In this document: positions 27,263 to 38,465 of the stretch, piece after piece
How the letters are laid out: each line of letters opens with the position of its first letter
Position numbering within the stretch: position 1 is the first letter of the stretch
NCBI GenBank assembly: GCA_025094145.1
Contig: JALLLS010000005.1
Span: 372,001 to 436,000 of the forward strand
Length of the DNA: 64,000 nt
Direction of reading: 5' to 3'
Origin: Spinellus fusiger
Taxonomy: Eukaryota > Mucoromycota > Mucoromycetes > Mucorales > Phycomycetaceae
Program-made: the position numbers and the translations under genes
Notes under the pieces: model-generated
Told to the model about the DNA's origin: nothing
Seen by the model: only the letters and a program-made list of their open reading frames with translations
Database searches by the model: none

Positions 27263-30240
27263 TCCAAATTCTATTTTGTCGTCCCTGCTAGAGGCCAAAC
27301 AACTACAGATTCATCTCTCTAGTGGTCCTGTTGATAACCACAGTGCCCTTTATTACAGATACTTGCAAACCTTTGATTTTAAACACAATCCCATAAAAAG
27401 TGAGGTTTTACTGTGACTTAAAAGGAAGGAGATATTATCGCTTAAAGGCCAGAAAATCTTTGGGTGTGTAGGCTGATTTAATCTACATATCATTATGACT
27501 TGTATCTACAAAGCGTTGAAGGTTGTAAAAGATATTTACCAATATTAAAATTAGAACTCTTTTGGGGAATTGGAATTCAATGACTATCAAACTGAGAAGA
27601 GGATTATATCAAATATCAAGAGGTAATGTCATAACATTCGATAGCATAACCTTGAGGCTATTATTATTGTTTATTGAATCAGCCGACACATTATAAGACC
27701 CCCGTGGCTAATAGCGTTGGAAAACACAAAAACAAGAGGTATATTTTGTTGAATGAAAGGAATTTATTTCTCAAAGCAATATAGCTATGAATTTGAGGCT
27801 ACTTAGATACATATATACTTTTCTAATTTACAGGGATCTATGTTATACAATATTATCTTCTTGGTAAATTCAGGGATGATATTTTCTTCCATGCATTGTG
27901 CGTGCCTCAGAGAGGAAAAGGTCCATATTTACAACAATAAAAAGGTAGGACATAATAAACATCAGAGTCTAACTACAGTTTCTACTGTTTGGTGTGTCTT
28001 TGAGAGTTTATACCAAAGACAAGACAACACCCACAAAATGTTGACTTGTGTCTACCTACTGTTTTAAATAAACTAATTTAATTATCTAAACCGTCTAATT
28101 TTAGGTGAAAAACCTATATTTAAGCTTCATCGCTTTGAATATTTTGATATAAAATTTGATAATGTGAGACAGAATCACATGGACCCTATCTTCTGGCGGT
28201 AGTGCTGATTGCGGGGTTTTCTTGTAATTCCTAAAACAAAAAATAAAAATAAAATAAACCTACGACAATAGATATTAGGCAACTTTTTTTTTTTTGGATC
28301 TACTAGCCTATAACAAGATATTAAATACAAAAACAGCTATTATGGGAATAGTTACAGACTTGCGCCGAATAAATTATCAAGGGTGAAGCATTGCTGCTAA
28401 CTTTGTCAGATGTCGGCTCAGTTAATAAAGAATACAAAAAAAAAGCTAACTTTGTCAGAATTACTCGTGTTACTAGGAAAAACTTGTTTACAGGAAATGT
28501 AAGAACTTAATATTGAATGGCCACTCTATCCATTAGAGTAAATGAAAAGTAACCCCGGCTATAGAATAGCACAGCTGAACCATGCTGTGTAAAATATCGC
28601 TAAAAAATTGTCTTAGCGTTGCTGAAAAAAATAAACATTCTTATTTCATCCTTAGGATGAGTAGGTTCAATCATCAAAACCCCACACATACCAGGAAAAA
28701 GACATAGGGATTCTGGACATTATCTTATCTATACGGCCCAGTAGTCAAGAGGTTTCTAAACTGTATTCAGTTTTATTATTCATAGTTTGCTATGAAGGTA
28801 AGAAAGGCTGAATGCTTTATTGATATTGATTATTCTTATTCTTATTCTTATTCTTATTTAGAAAGATAAAGATGTCTTAATATTTGCTTTGTGGAACGGG
28901 CTACATGAAAAGAGACAACTTTACAACAATAGCAGCAATCTAAAGTTCACTTGCCATTTCCAATGATGTGTTGATATTTATTGTTATTGGGTATGACTTA
29001 CGTAAGCTATCGGGCTTTTTGGACTAAATGTCTGGCAATATGTAAAGGTGAATAGTGAATGAATGAATGAATGAAAATAAATGTATTAAAACACATATTT
29101 CTTTTTTCTAGTCTCATCCTTTATCCTAATAGAATTATAACTATGAATTCATTAGACACACCTTAAGACCTCAATACATAAAGAAAGGTGTGTATGTAAT
29201 ACAGTGCTTCCGGTCTCAATTAGTCGATTGTTTGAATTTTATTTGGCTACTTTATTCACTGATGAAGAAGCTCGTGAATTTAAGATCGACAAAGTACTTT
29301 CATTTACTACACGCTTATCTAAGTACATAGGAAAATATTAACAAGGTGTTAAATGCAACTTATGCTATATACGGCTAGACCTATGTATATGTCAGTTATT
29401 CTCGATACGCGATTTAGATTGAGAACTAGGCCAGCGTAAGTGCTCAACACTAATATTGCTTTACAAATGATATAATTTATTACTAGTATACTATTAAAAA
29501 AACTTGTGTAAGTTTCATATTCAAGATATAGAAATAGATCAGGATTTGGTTGTATAATTGATGGTCAATTGAAGCTCAAGCAAGGAAAAGATCCATGACA
29601 ATATATTCTATTGCCCTATTGTGTTTTTATGAAATAAAACACAAACGCTTTGTAAATATTAACAAAGTCATCTTTCATTTGGACTTGTCAGCTTTTGATA
29701 TAGTTTTTCTTATAAATGGCCTTTAAAAACTAAAGATATTTTAATAGTAATATTTGGGGACATTAGAAAGGATTGGTATTTGAGAATTCTCACTATCAAG
29801 CTCTGAGCTTACATAAAGGCTTACTTCAGCCCTTAAAACCTGTATTCAACAATAAAATACCTAAATACAATGTCTTTCTTTGCCATCTTTCACTATAATA
29901 TAGACTCGATAGAATATCTTTTAACAACACAATTTTGTTCAACAATATAATTTAACGTGTCTATATTGATACATTTTCTATTGAGGAACCTGTATTGAAC
30001 AGTCTTGATGTGGATAACCTGTAGACTTAACTTGATAGAAATGGTTGTTTGAATACACTTCACAACAATCAACGACTAAATTTATTATCTCTCGATGACG
30101 ATCAATGCAGAAATCTCTTTAGATTCACTTATGAAATAATTAGAATTGTCAGGAGAGTTAGTTTTCCAGAATTAATGCTATTCAGGGAACACATATCTCA
30201 TGCTTTTTCATAAAACACTGTTGATGCATTTACAATAATT
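27263..30240. other. AT-rich gene-poor stretch with short repeat copy
   Basis: No gene is supported. The segment at about 27373-27480 matches the dispersed repeat also found at about 42745 and 61455. Around 28780-28970 an intron-like GTAAG...TTATTTAG is followed by about 35 open codons, too little to call. The rest is stop-rich AT sequence. Confidence 0.5.
27373..27480. repeat. Dispersed repeat, copy A
   Basis: It shares an ordered set of words (ACCTTTGATTTTAAACACA, CCCATAAAAAGTGAGG, CGCTTAAAGGCCAG, AATCTTTGGGT) with the segments at about 42745-42840 and 61455-61560. Confidence 0.75.
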
Positions 30241-30270
30241 CCTCTTTAGTTATATTACCCCTCTATATTT

Positions 30271-30990
30271 GTGGATTTAGGCCTACTATTTAGTTTTAAT
30301 GAGTTGAAATCATGCACTATATTCAACACAATGATTGAAAAGATGCATTGCATATACAAAGATAGAATCAGATACAATAAAAAACACCTCAGCTCTTTCC
30401 ATCTGAAAGTCTTTAACAATACAATCATTAGCAAAGGCTCATGTTACAAAGATATCATTGGCTTTATCGACATCACTATTGATACAATTTGTATACCAGA
30501 TGAACATCAAGAATCTGTGTAGAATAGTTACATAAGACGACATAGCCTTAAATATCAAGTCATTATTTGTGCTAATAGAATCACAGTGAGTTTATGTGGC
30601 CCATTTGTTAGTGTAGTTCATGATCAAAATATGTTGGATACTAGTGCCATATTAAATGAGATAGTGGAACAATTGAACTGTTGTGAAACTGATGGCAATA
30701 TGTATGATATGTATGATAATTCCGCATACAGTGAATCAGAGGTTATCATCAGACCATTTGTAGCAATAAGGATAGCCAAAGAACAACGGGTGAACACTCT
30801 TCAGTCTCTGATATCAATCCTTCTGCTAGAACAGAAAGGCTACATTATGAAGTACATCCCCATAATTCTCTCTTTTGTGTGTGATTTTTGTGTTTGTAGC
30901 CACTCTCTCTTTCTCAAGTTCCACACACCTCTTAGATCTACTACTGCCTTAGATTATAATAGCTTCAATTACACAGCCACAGCCAATTGA
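30271..30990 (+). pseudogene. PIF/Harbinger-type DDE transposase relic
   Basis: One frame runs from about 30271 to 30990 with a single internal TAG at 30520-30522. Its blocks follow the DDE_Tnp_4 order: GFIDITIDTICIPDEHQ (canonical 'DGT...IcRP...Q'), then RRHSLKYQVIICANR, GPFVSVVHDQNMLDTSAIL (second Asp), and DNSAYSESEVIIRPF (the 'GD.aY......PF' block). The final catalytic Glu context is not preserved, and the N-terminal part upstream is unreadable. It is therefore an inactive, moderately young Harbinger fossil. Confidence 0.7.
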
Positions 30991-31129
30991 ATTTAGTACT
31001 TTTGGATATAAATTTCAGGATGAAATATTTAGGATATGTTTAACATCAAATAAAAAGCTTTATATTTGATCTAGGACCTCAAAACTTAAGCATAGCAAAG
31101 CTCGACATCTTTATTCATCGAAAATAATA

Positions 31130-31770
31130 ATAATAATATAGTTGATACTCTGTATGGCCTGCTTTGGCATCAATTACAGCCTGACATCTGTTCGTCATAC
31201 TTTGAATTTCTTGTTGTGCAAGTTCAACACCAACTCTCTTTCACTCTTCAGTAAGTAGATCCTTCAAACCTTCTACATTGTTAATAGATACCCTTGTTTC
31301 TTCAATTAGTTTTTTCAAGGCCCACCAGACGTGTTCAATTGAAGTTAAGTCAGGACATTGCGTGGGCCGGTAATCAAAGCCTTGAATCTGATGTGTTTCT
31401 CTCCACCCTCTCTATCATGGGCCCCAGTAAGACAACTATCATCCTCTTTTTGTAACAGAGACTCACTGTCTTACTTTATGATGCAATTCCATGTACCAAG
31501 AATGGAACTCACCAGCTAAAATAGTGGTGTATTTGTCTTAGTTTACAATGCCATCAACAAAGACTCGTGGGCCAGATCCACCTGCCCCAAATTATGACCC
31601 CGCCACCACCAAAGCTCGTTGTTGGAACACTATGATTAGTATCATACTTTTCTCCAACTTCTCTAATGACACAGGTACCTCCATTGTTCTCTTTCACGGT
31701 GTACCTTGACTTATCAAACTAGAATACATTTCTCCACTGGCAAGTTGTCTAACTAACATGCTCTTTAGCC
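31130..31770 (-). pseudogene. Tc1/mariner-type transposase relic (C-terminal part)
   Basis: On the minus strand a CPDLTSIEHVWWALKK stretch matches the Tc1 SPDLNPIEHLW block, followed by an NRCQAVIDAKAGHTEY tail like the usual end of Tc1 transposases. Upstream at about 31590-31620 is a GGGGVIIWG block. Several stops and frame changes separate them. It is distinct from the copy at 33268. Confidence 0.7.
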
Positions 31771-32075
31771 CAACAAAGCCTGGATGTTTTTGAACGTATG
31801 TTTTCTCCATAATGCTGTTATAAATAGGTGGATGCCACAATAGAATATATTATAATGATAATAAACAACCATTATAGACCCAGCTTTATTAAGTGACATA
31901 TCAATATAAAAATTGAAAGTATATCTCTTTTTTTTTTGCATTTTAGTCACCTGAAGATTAGTGTATATCATCACACTTTATCTGTTGTGTATTCGATATA
32001 CTTGCTATATCTTTACAAAGACTCTTTTTTTTTTAAAAAAAATAAAATAAAAATAAGAATAAACAAGGGGAAGAA
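31771..32075. other. Intergenic AT-rich stretch
   Basis: Nothing is recognised apart from A/T runs at about 31927 and 32025-32060. It would contain the 3' end of the minus-strand hypothetical gene. Confidence 0.5.
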
Positions 32076-33013
32076 TTATCTAATCCAGGACTTTAAATAG
32101 TTCACTCCTTTTTGTGATATCCAGGATAGCGTATCTGTTGGTAGTGTTTCTTGATGGTGAATTTCTTCAATGGTGCCATTAAGGTGTGTTTTACGCTTTA
32201 TCATCTCTTTGTGTCCATTCTTCATAGTAGTAATTTCTTCCTCACTAGAGCCATCTGGGTGTTGTATAGTACGTTTTGAAGTGAACGAATATGCAAATCC
32301 CTATGAATAACGTATTAGAATCTCAGCTGTACCTACAACTCAACCCTATTCAACCTACAGAAGATATGTTTTCTATTTATCCCATAAATATCCATTAGTG
32401 ATGTCAATACACACTATAGGTTTACTGTTTATTATGACTTACCGTCTCTTCTATCATCTGTCTGTCTGTTATAAATAGAGGGAATGTCTATTTTTTGCAT
32501 ATTCTTCTCTTCCCGATCGACTGTCTGTGGAAATAGTATAGGGAAGAGGCTTATGATACCTGAATTAGTTTGATTCTCTGAAGATCGAAATGGAAAGCCA
32601 ACGTTATCTTCCTTGGAAAATGAGCTGGTAGGGATTTCTTCCATAGTTCCATGTCTTGCCAATATATGTTGAACCATACCCAACAAACTAGGCGCTTCTA
32701 ATGGAGCACTAGTGTGTCTGTCTGGAACTATTCTCATATCATTCTCGGGTTTTGTATCTATTATATCAGAAGGAGGCTGCTGGTCACTCTCTCTGTTGTC
32801 TCTGTTCATGCGTGCTCTGTGTGCTATTCGCTTCAGGTCATTTCCCTCATGAGTGTCTTTAGTAAGCTCATTCGGAGGCATGTGCTGCTCTAACATTGGA
32901 GCAATTTCTTTAAATAACATGGAAAAGCCTCCTTGAAGCATGTTATCAATAACACTTTCAAACAGATCTAATTCGGTCTCTGGGTAGTGATCTTTGTTGA
33001 GTGGTGGTGTCAT
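32076..33013 (-). CDS. Hypothetical acidic protein, C-terminus with PDGSxEE motif
   Basis: The minus-strand model has three exons (33013-32443, a 14-nt microexon 32372-32359, 32300-32076), giving 269 residues. The N-terminal part is acidic and helical (ETELDLFESVIDNML..GF), the middle is polar and disordered, and the C-terminal exon reads SFTSKRTIQHPDGSSEEEITTMKNG..., then a Trp-containing end. The 'pDG..EE..T' pattern recalls tails of HAX1/DnaJB-type proteins, but I cannot assign a family. Without the microexon the last exon cannot be joined in frame; with it, both introns have GT...AG ends and phases 1 and 0 agree. The start Met is the first ATG in frame. Function unknown. Confidence 0.6.
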
Positions 33014-33267
33014 GTGAAAAAGTAGTGTCAATGTCGGTGCTTGGAATTGTGAATCTTCATATACTGCTTGTACAGTTCAAAGTATTTTTATTTTAGGTAT
33101 TTGGTTGCTATTCGCGCATGGGGCATATTAGCCACCCTATGAGAGCTTTTGAAGAAAAATTATAAGAATAAATATAGAAACACTTGTGAAAAAAAGAAAT
33201 GCAAATGAATCAGAAACAGAAGGACAGAGAAACACAAAACCTCAAATAAGGGACTCACAACTACCTA
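33014..33267. other. Intergenic between hypothetical gene and Tc1 copy
   Basis: No gene seen. It should hold the promoter of the minus-strand gene. The Tc1 element begins at a TA dinucleotide at about 33268. Confidence 0.5.
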
Positions 33268-34577
33268 TACAGTGTCAGGCAAAAGAATAATAAAGGTATC
33301 ATTTTCCTACCTCTATTTTGGTCAAAAAAATGGTTTTTTACTTATTCCTTATTTCTTATTTTTCCACTATAATATCTATTATATCCAACAACAATGAACA
33401 AACCAACAAACCTATTGGAAGCAAGAAAAAAAATATCGACGACTTTACTCGTAAACTCATTGTACACGAAGCAATAGTCAATGACACCAGACAAACGGAC
33501 ATTGCAGCCACGTTTGGCATTAGTAAGCCCACTGTCAGCCTCATCATGAAAAGATACAGGGAAACTGGCTGGTTCAAAGCAAAGAAGAGCTCTGGAAGCA
33601 AGCCTATTCTGACAGAGAGAGGTCTCTCGCGAGGTATCAAGGGACTCCTTCCAGAGCATGTAGGAGCTTCATCAGGAAATTGCCACCCAAGTGTCCATGA
33701 CCACATTTAAGAAGATGATGAAGAAGAAGATTGGCCTGTCTTCTTACAGGGTGATAAGAAAGCCAGCACTCACCAACAAGCACAAGAAGTTGAGGGTTAC
33801 TTGGACTAGGACCTACATTCATTGGACAGATGAAGACTGGAAGACAGTTGTCTGGTCCGATGAGTCCAAGTTCCAGTTGATGAGCAACAACCACTGCAAC
33901 AGAGTAGTACCCAGGAAGAAGGAGGGTCTTCTACCAAAGAATGTGAAGCCAACAATGAATTTTGGTGGTAGTGGTATGATGGTGGAGGGTTCCATCAATA
34001 GTGCCAAATACACCAGTATTTTAGATAAGGCCTATTGTCCTGAGCTGGTTCGTCTTTCGGCACTGAATCCAGTGGTAGGCTACGTTCTTCAAGAAGACAA
34101 TGCCAGCTGCCATACTAGTAAGAAGACTAGGAAATAAAAGGATGAGAGGAGGATTGCCACAATGGAGTGGTGGCTCTCTCAAAGTCCTGACCTGAACCCA
34201 ATTGAGCATCCTTGGGAGGAGATAGACAGAGAAGTTTGTAAGAGGATGACCCCAGCAAACACCCTCCAGGATTAAAAGGCTCTTCTGGTCCAAGAATGGG
34301 ACAAGATCTTCAAGGAGGTCACTAATAACCTCAATGCCAGCATAGGGTGGAGATGCAAGGCTGTCATTGAGGCCAAAGGTAGAAATACCAAATATTAAGG
34401 GTTTTTGCCCAATGAACTTGTATTTATTATCCTGTTGACCTTCTTTATACTCCATCCAATTTTTAAGTCTCTACTATGTGTTTAATGTGTGTTTTTATTA
34501 CAAAGAATAAGTATTTCCCTAAACAAGAATCTTATCAGAAAATGAAAACATTGACATGTTTTCCACCGGACACTGTA
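33268..34577 (+). mobile_element. Tc1-like transposon with both inverted ends, inactive
   Basis: The element starts TACAGTGTCAGGCAAAA and ends with the inverse of TACAGTGTCCGG, so both ends share TACAGTGTC next to TA. This and the 1.3-kb length are typical of Tc1/mariner. The transposase (about 33420-34398) has the N-terminal HTH (IAATFGISKPTVSLIMKRY), the first Asp block VVWSDESKFQL, a GGSGMMVEGS block, the second Asp block LQEDNASCHTSK, and SPDLNPIEHPWEEID. It is broken by a frame shift near 33640-33690 and stop codons at about 34135 and 34274. The ends and most motifs are intact, so loss of activity looks fairly recent. Confidence 0.85.
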
Positions 34578-36049
34578 ATCTTTCCATTGAGTTACTTTTA
34601 TGTATCATTTTATGTGTAATTATATATATATATCTCTTCTGGTAAGTAATTGCTATTTTCTTAAGTATATTATAATGTTAACAAGTATTATAGGCTATCT
34701 AATGCCTTTCTTTTATATTTAAATTCAAATGACATTATTACACACATCAGACTGACTCCATACACATAGATAAAGTACCAAAAATTGGTGATTGTTGTTC
34801 CCTAATTTGAACAGAATAGTTCTAAGTCTGGAAGTATGTGCACAGAGTGGAATAGCTAGTGGTTCTTGGTTTGGACTGAAGCCCACGTAGATCAAAGAAG
34901 AAGAATAAAAGAGAAGATAGAAGATAATGTTTATTCATTGAATTCACTTGATTATTTATACTAAATTCTACAGTTTACAATTGCATATACATGTCTTGGC
35001 TTAACATGTTCACTGTGAAGAGAACATAAAGACAAGACACTATATTGCATTAGCATTTATCTTATTAATTATATTATATTATCTGTGTGTATCCACACAG
35101 GATAATGTGTGTTCCAAAAAGGGAAGACATGTGCAGCCAATAGTATTACTCTATTTGACAGGACAGTGTCTAGCACGGACAATCATGACGCGTGTGGTAT
35201 TTAGTGATATGTGACAGGTGGATAAAGAGATAGAAATAAAGGTTAAAATAAAGATTATCACTGATAATGGAGGGAAATGGGTTCGGGAAAAAAGGGGAAT
35301 AGTCTCTTCAAAAGAATCGACTATCTAAAATAAAACGAAATTTACACCCACAAGTGAATGTAAAAGAGAAAGGGATATCGTAGGATACAATTATTAAAAA
35401 AAGAAAACAGTGAACAACAAGTTCACAAAGAAAAACAGTAAAATCAAGAATACGCAGAGACTGACTTGTACAAAACACAATGGATAATTCACAAGTAGAA
35501 ATCAACAAAATGATACACTTGTCTCTGAAAGATCCAATTGAAACGGAAGAATAAGATAAAAAAATAAAAGAATAAGAAATATTCAGAAAGAAGTATCAAG
35601 ATAGAATTCGACAATGTTTATTAGTGAAAATAAATAGGAGTATTTATACTAATAGACGATAAGGTAAAAATATAATGAAGTCAATTCATATAAGCATTGT
35701 AGAGTGTAGTAATAGTGCAATTCCTAATGTGATTATACTATTACGTAGCTTACAATAATATCAATGGGATAATAGAAATAAAAGTAAGATGAAATACGCC
35801 ACAAAATAAGGTTAGCAATCCTGAATTACCAAAAGAATGGTAATTAATAAAATGAAAAGTGTGGACTGAAAAAGGGAAAAAAGAGGAAACGGAAAGACAA
35901 GGAAACTTAGCGATTCTGTCTTCGCCGGACAGAGGAGAGCTGCGATACACGTCATGGTTCGGGACCGAACAGAAGCAAAGCACGGCCCGCTCCATCTTCT
36001 TGGTGGCTAAAGCGGTGAATCTCCACACACACCATGTCATCACAAGAAA
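34578..36049. other. Intergenic AT-rich stretch
   Basis: No gene supported. Scattered open frames of 60-100 codons lack any family feature. The last 150 bp before the tRNA are less AT-rich (CGCCGGACAGAGG and nearby) but show no recognisable RNA or protein. Confidence 0.5.
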
Positions 36050-36131
36050 GTCGCTTTGGCGGAGTGGTTAACGCGGTGCCCTGCTAAGGCATTGTCCTTT
36101 GGACGCGCAGGTTCGAATCCTGCAGTCGACG
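36050..36131 (+). tRNA. tRNA-Ser (anticodon GCU)
   Basis: The cloverleaf: acceptor GTCGCTT pairs with AGTCGAC (one mismatch, one G-T pair); the D arm has the A-box-like TGGCGGAGTGGTTAACGC; the anticodon stem GTGCC/GGCAT encloses loop CTGCTAA with anticodon GCT; the long variable arm GTCC-TTT-GGAC is a class II serine feature; the T arm GCAGG-TTCGAAT-CCTGC is the B box. TTTCTTTT just downstream serves as the Pol III terminator. It has no intron. It decodes AGC/AGU serine codons. Confidence 0.93.
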
Positions 36132-36580
36132 TTTCTTTTTATCTGATTAGTGATAAGATAAAAAGGCCCGAGATAGTATCTATTTATTTTTTATAGGTCT
36201 AGTATTTGTTCCTTGGCATGAATCTTTTTTAGAAGTTTTATGTTATTGTTTTAGGTAGTGAATACTAGGATGTTGATTTAGCCTTCTTCAACTCAGGTAG
36301 GCTTACATAAATATAAAGAAGGTGCTTGTGTGTGAGGCTATCAATAAGAAGACTGGATATGTCATTTAGTGGTATCTACACTTATGGGTGGGAAGTAGCT
36401 CTACAAGAAGTTCATATTCAGATGATTATACCTTTTCTTATTCACAACACAACAATATATAAAGAACATCATCTTATAGGGCATAGATGAGCTAACATTT
36501 ATCAATGAAAGCAGGTACTATTTTTATTTTTATTTTTATTTTATTTAAAAAAAAGATAATATGCACAGTGATTCTCTAGC
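36132..36580. other. Intergenic, tRNA to ERV46 3' end
   Basis: Begins with the tRNA terminator T-tract. No other gene; a (TTTTTA)n tract at about 36520-36548 precedes the ERV46 stop. Confidence 0.55.
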
Positions 36581-38107
36581 TCAGAAAGTCTTTCCAGTAT
36601 CCATCTTTTTCAGGGTCTTTCCAGCACGGTAAATGACACGATCCAAGAGTCCTGCCACTGTAAAGACACCACCTACAATTGAAAATACGCCTGTAATAAA
36701 GCTAGTAAAAGAAGGACGAGTCTCATGATAGATAATCAGCATGGGAGAGATGTCCATATTAAAGAAGACACCTAATTTTGATATAGGTTATTATACACTC
36801 TCTGTTGACTGTATGAGCGGCCTACCTGGGAGACCACTGCCCCCTTCCTGGATGGATCGTTCATTCTGAGTGACAGAATACTGGTTTGTATAGATGGAGG
36901 CTCCACTCAATGGTTTTAATTCAGTAGAAACAATCTTCAAAAAGTACTGGTATACCACACGTGCTGATGCGCCATAAAGAAAAGAATAAGCACTCATGCT
37001 CTCCTCTTTTATACTCTTTTATACCTCTCTCTGTCTTTTTGTCTGTCCCAGCAAGTGTGTCTGTAATGGCTGCAATGGCTGCACTTGTTTCCTCTGTATC
37101 AGGCCCAAATTTAAGACGGTGGATATGATGGGTAAGATCAAAAGTATGACCATCAGGTGCACCAGTGATGAATGTCTTGATATCATGAATATGCATCTCT
37201 GATTGTTGAAATGCCTGTCCAGGTGCAATATGAAAGTTGCCTCTGACTTTATTTACAAGTAGCTTGCCATGGATATTGCATCCTTCATTGGATTGTGTCT
37301 CAATCCGTTCACGCCATCCTTCACGTAGGCACTGATCAATTTTGTCTGGATCTCCAAGTCCCCATCCCATATTAACATAGGCTGTTCTTACTTCTTCACA
37401 GGTATTGCAGCAGTTATCACCACGGGGAGATGTTGCACCATAGCAGCTCCCACAAGGATTGAATTCCTGCAAGACCTTTCCAACCTTCTGTGTATTGTCT
37501 CCAAGAGCTACACTATAAATATTCTGGATGATAATAGTGTCCAAGGCTTACTTTTCTCCTTTTCTGAAGTGAGTTCCACTCCCATTAAATCCAGCCGCAC
37601 TTTGTAGACATCATGTGTGTATCCTGAAATATGATCTCCAGAGTCATCCATAATATCCACGCTAAGCACTAGAATGCTCTCATCAGCCAATCAACTCCAT
37701 CTTGCACCTTACTAGTGTTATTGTGCTTACTATGACAAGGCATCTTTGGGAAGGTGATATTAAAGTGGATCGTCATCTTCTCTTTACGGCCCTTGTCCAC
37801 CACAAGTTCAGGTCTCCATACAGGCGTTCTATAGACATTCAACTCGAAGAACACCAAGAAAATAATGATCATCGTACTCACAACCGTCACTATATGCTCA
37901 AACAGAGTTCGTGTCAGCCTTGTTCAATGAGATACGTTGTCTTGAGATAAGCTTCTCCCTCTCTCCCTCTATTTTATTTTTATTTTTTTATATCTTGATG
38001 TATTTACCAAGAGCACCTATTGTCGTCTTTACGCGAAAATCATCCATTGTCTTTGCATAGCCGTCAAAATGCCTGAACCGACTCAACAGAGAGTCATTCT
38101 GCGTCAT
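36581..38107 (-). CDS. ERV46: Erv46/ERGIC3, ER-Golgi cargo receptor subunit
   Basis: Six minus-strand exons (38107-38008, 37889-37731, 37668-37552, 37507-37025, 36963-36826, 36771-36581) give 395 residues. The start fits family members: RFRHFDGYAKTMDDFRVKT, then TM1 (about 35-55), FPKMPCHMLSVDIMD, the cysteine cluster NPCGSCYGA...CCNTCEEVR, NEGCNIHG...VNKVRGNFHIAPG..FQQSEMHIHD, the late QYSVTQNE and GLPGVFF, then TM2 (SFTSFITGVFSIVGGVFTVAG). Erv46 with Erv41 cycles in COPI/COPII vesicles and retrieves or exports cargo. Two acceptors were chosen past earlier AGs, because only those restore the conserved MPCH-MLSVD and K-TLGDN joins. An Erv41 partner is not in the window. Confidence 0.93.
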
Positions 38108-38465
38108 GATGCAAGTGTAAAAGGGAGCTCATCTCACATCACGACATCTTCTAGTGTAAAGTCACGTGTGTAATTCAAACACACTTCTTTAGTGTCTCTT
38201 TTGAGTCTATCCTTTTACTATTGGAGAATGAGAAAAGGTTTTGTTGGCTCACCCTCTCCAGTATCTTGTAACAAAGCAATATGTAGTATCAGATGTATGT
38301 TCAGGACACAGCATAGCTCATCCAGAGTGTCATTTGTTTCTTTCTAGATATACATTGATTATAGTAGAGTCATAGAGAGCAGTATAAACAGGAGTATAAA
38401 CAACATGGACAGGAGTCCAGCGAGAAAGAGAAAGAGAAAGAACCTATTTCTTCCTTATGAATAGA
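38108..38465. promoter_or_regulatory. ERV46 upstream / 3' region of next gene
   Basis: 358 bp between the ERV46 start and the stop of the next minus-strand gene. No separate gene seen; it should hold the ERV46 promoter. Confidence 0.5.

Noticed and set aside
34860..35640. Possible pair of LTR-like repeats
   Set aside because: Some similar AT-rich words recur, but no matching ends, TG...CA termini or internal gag/pol motifs were found.
35750..36043. Opposing 97- and 70-codon frames before the tRNA
   Set aside because: No family feature, no splice context, and the two frames overlap antisense to each other.
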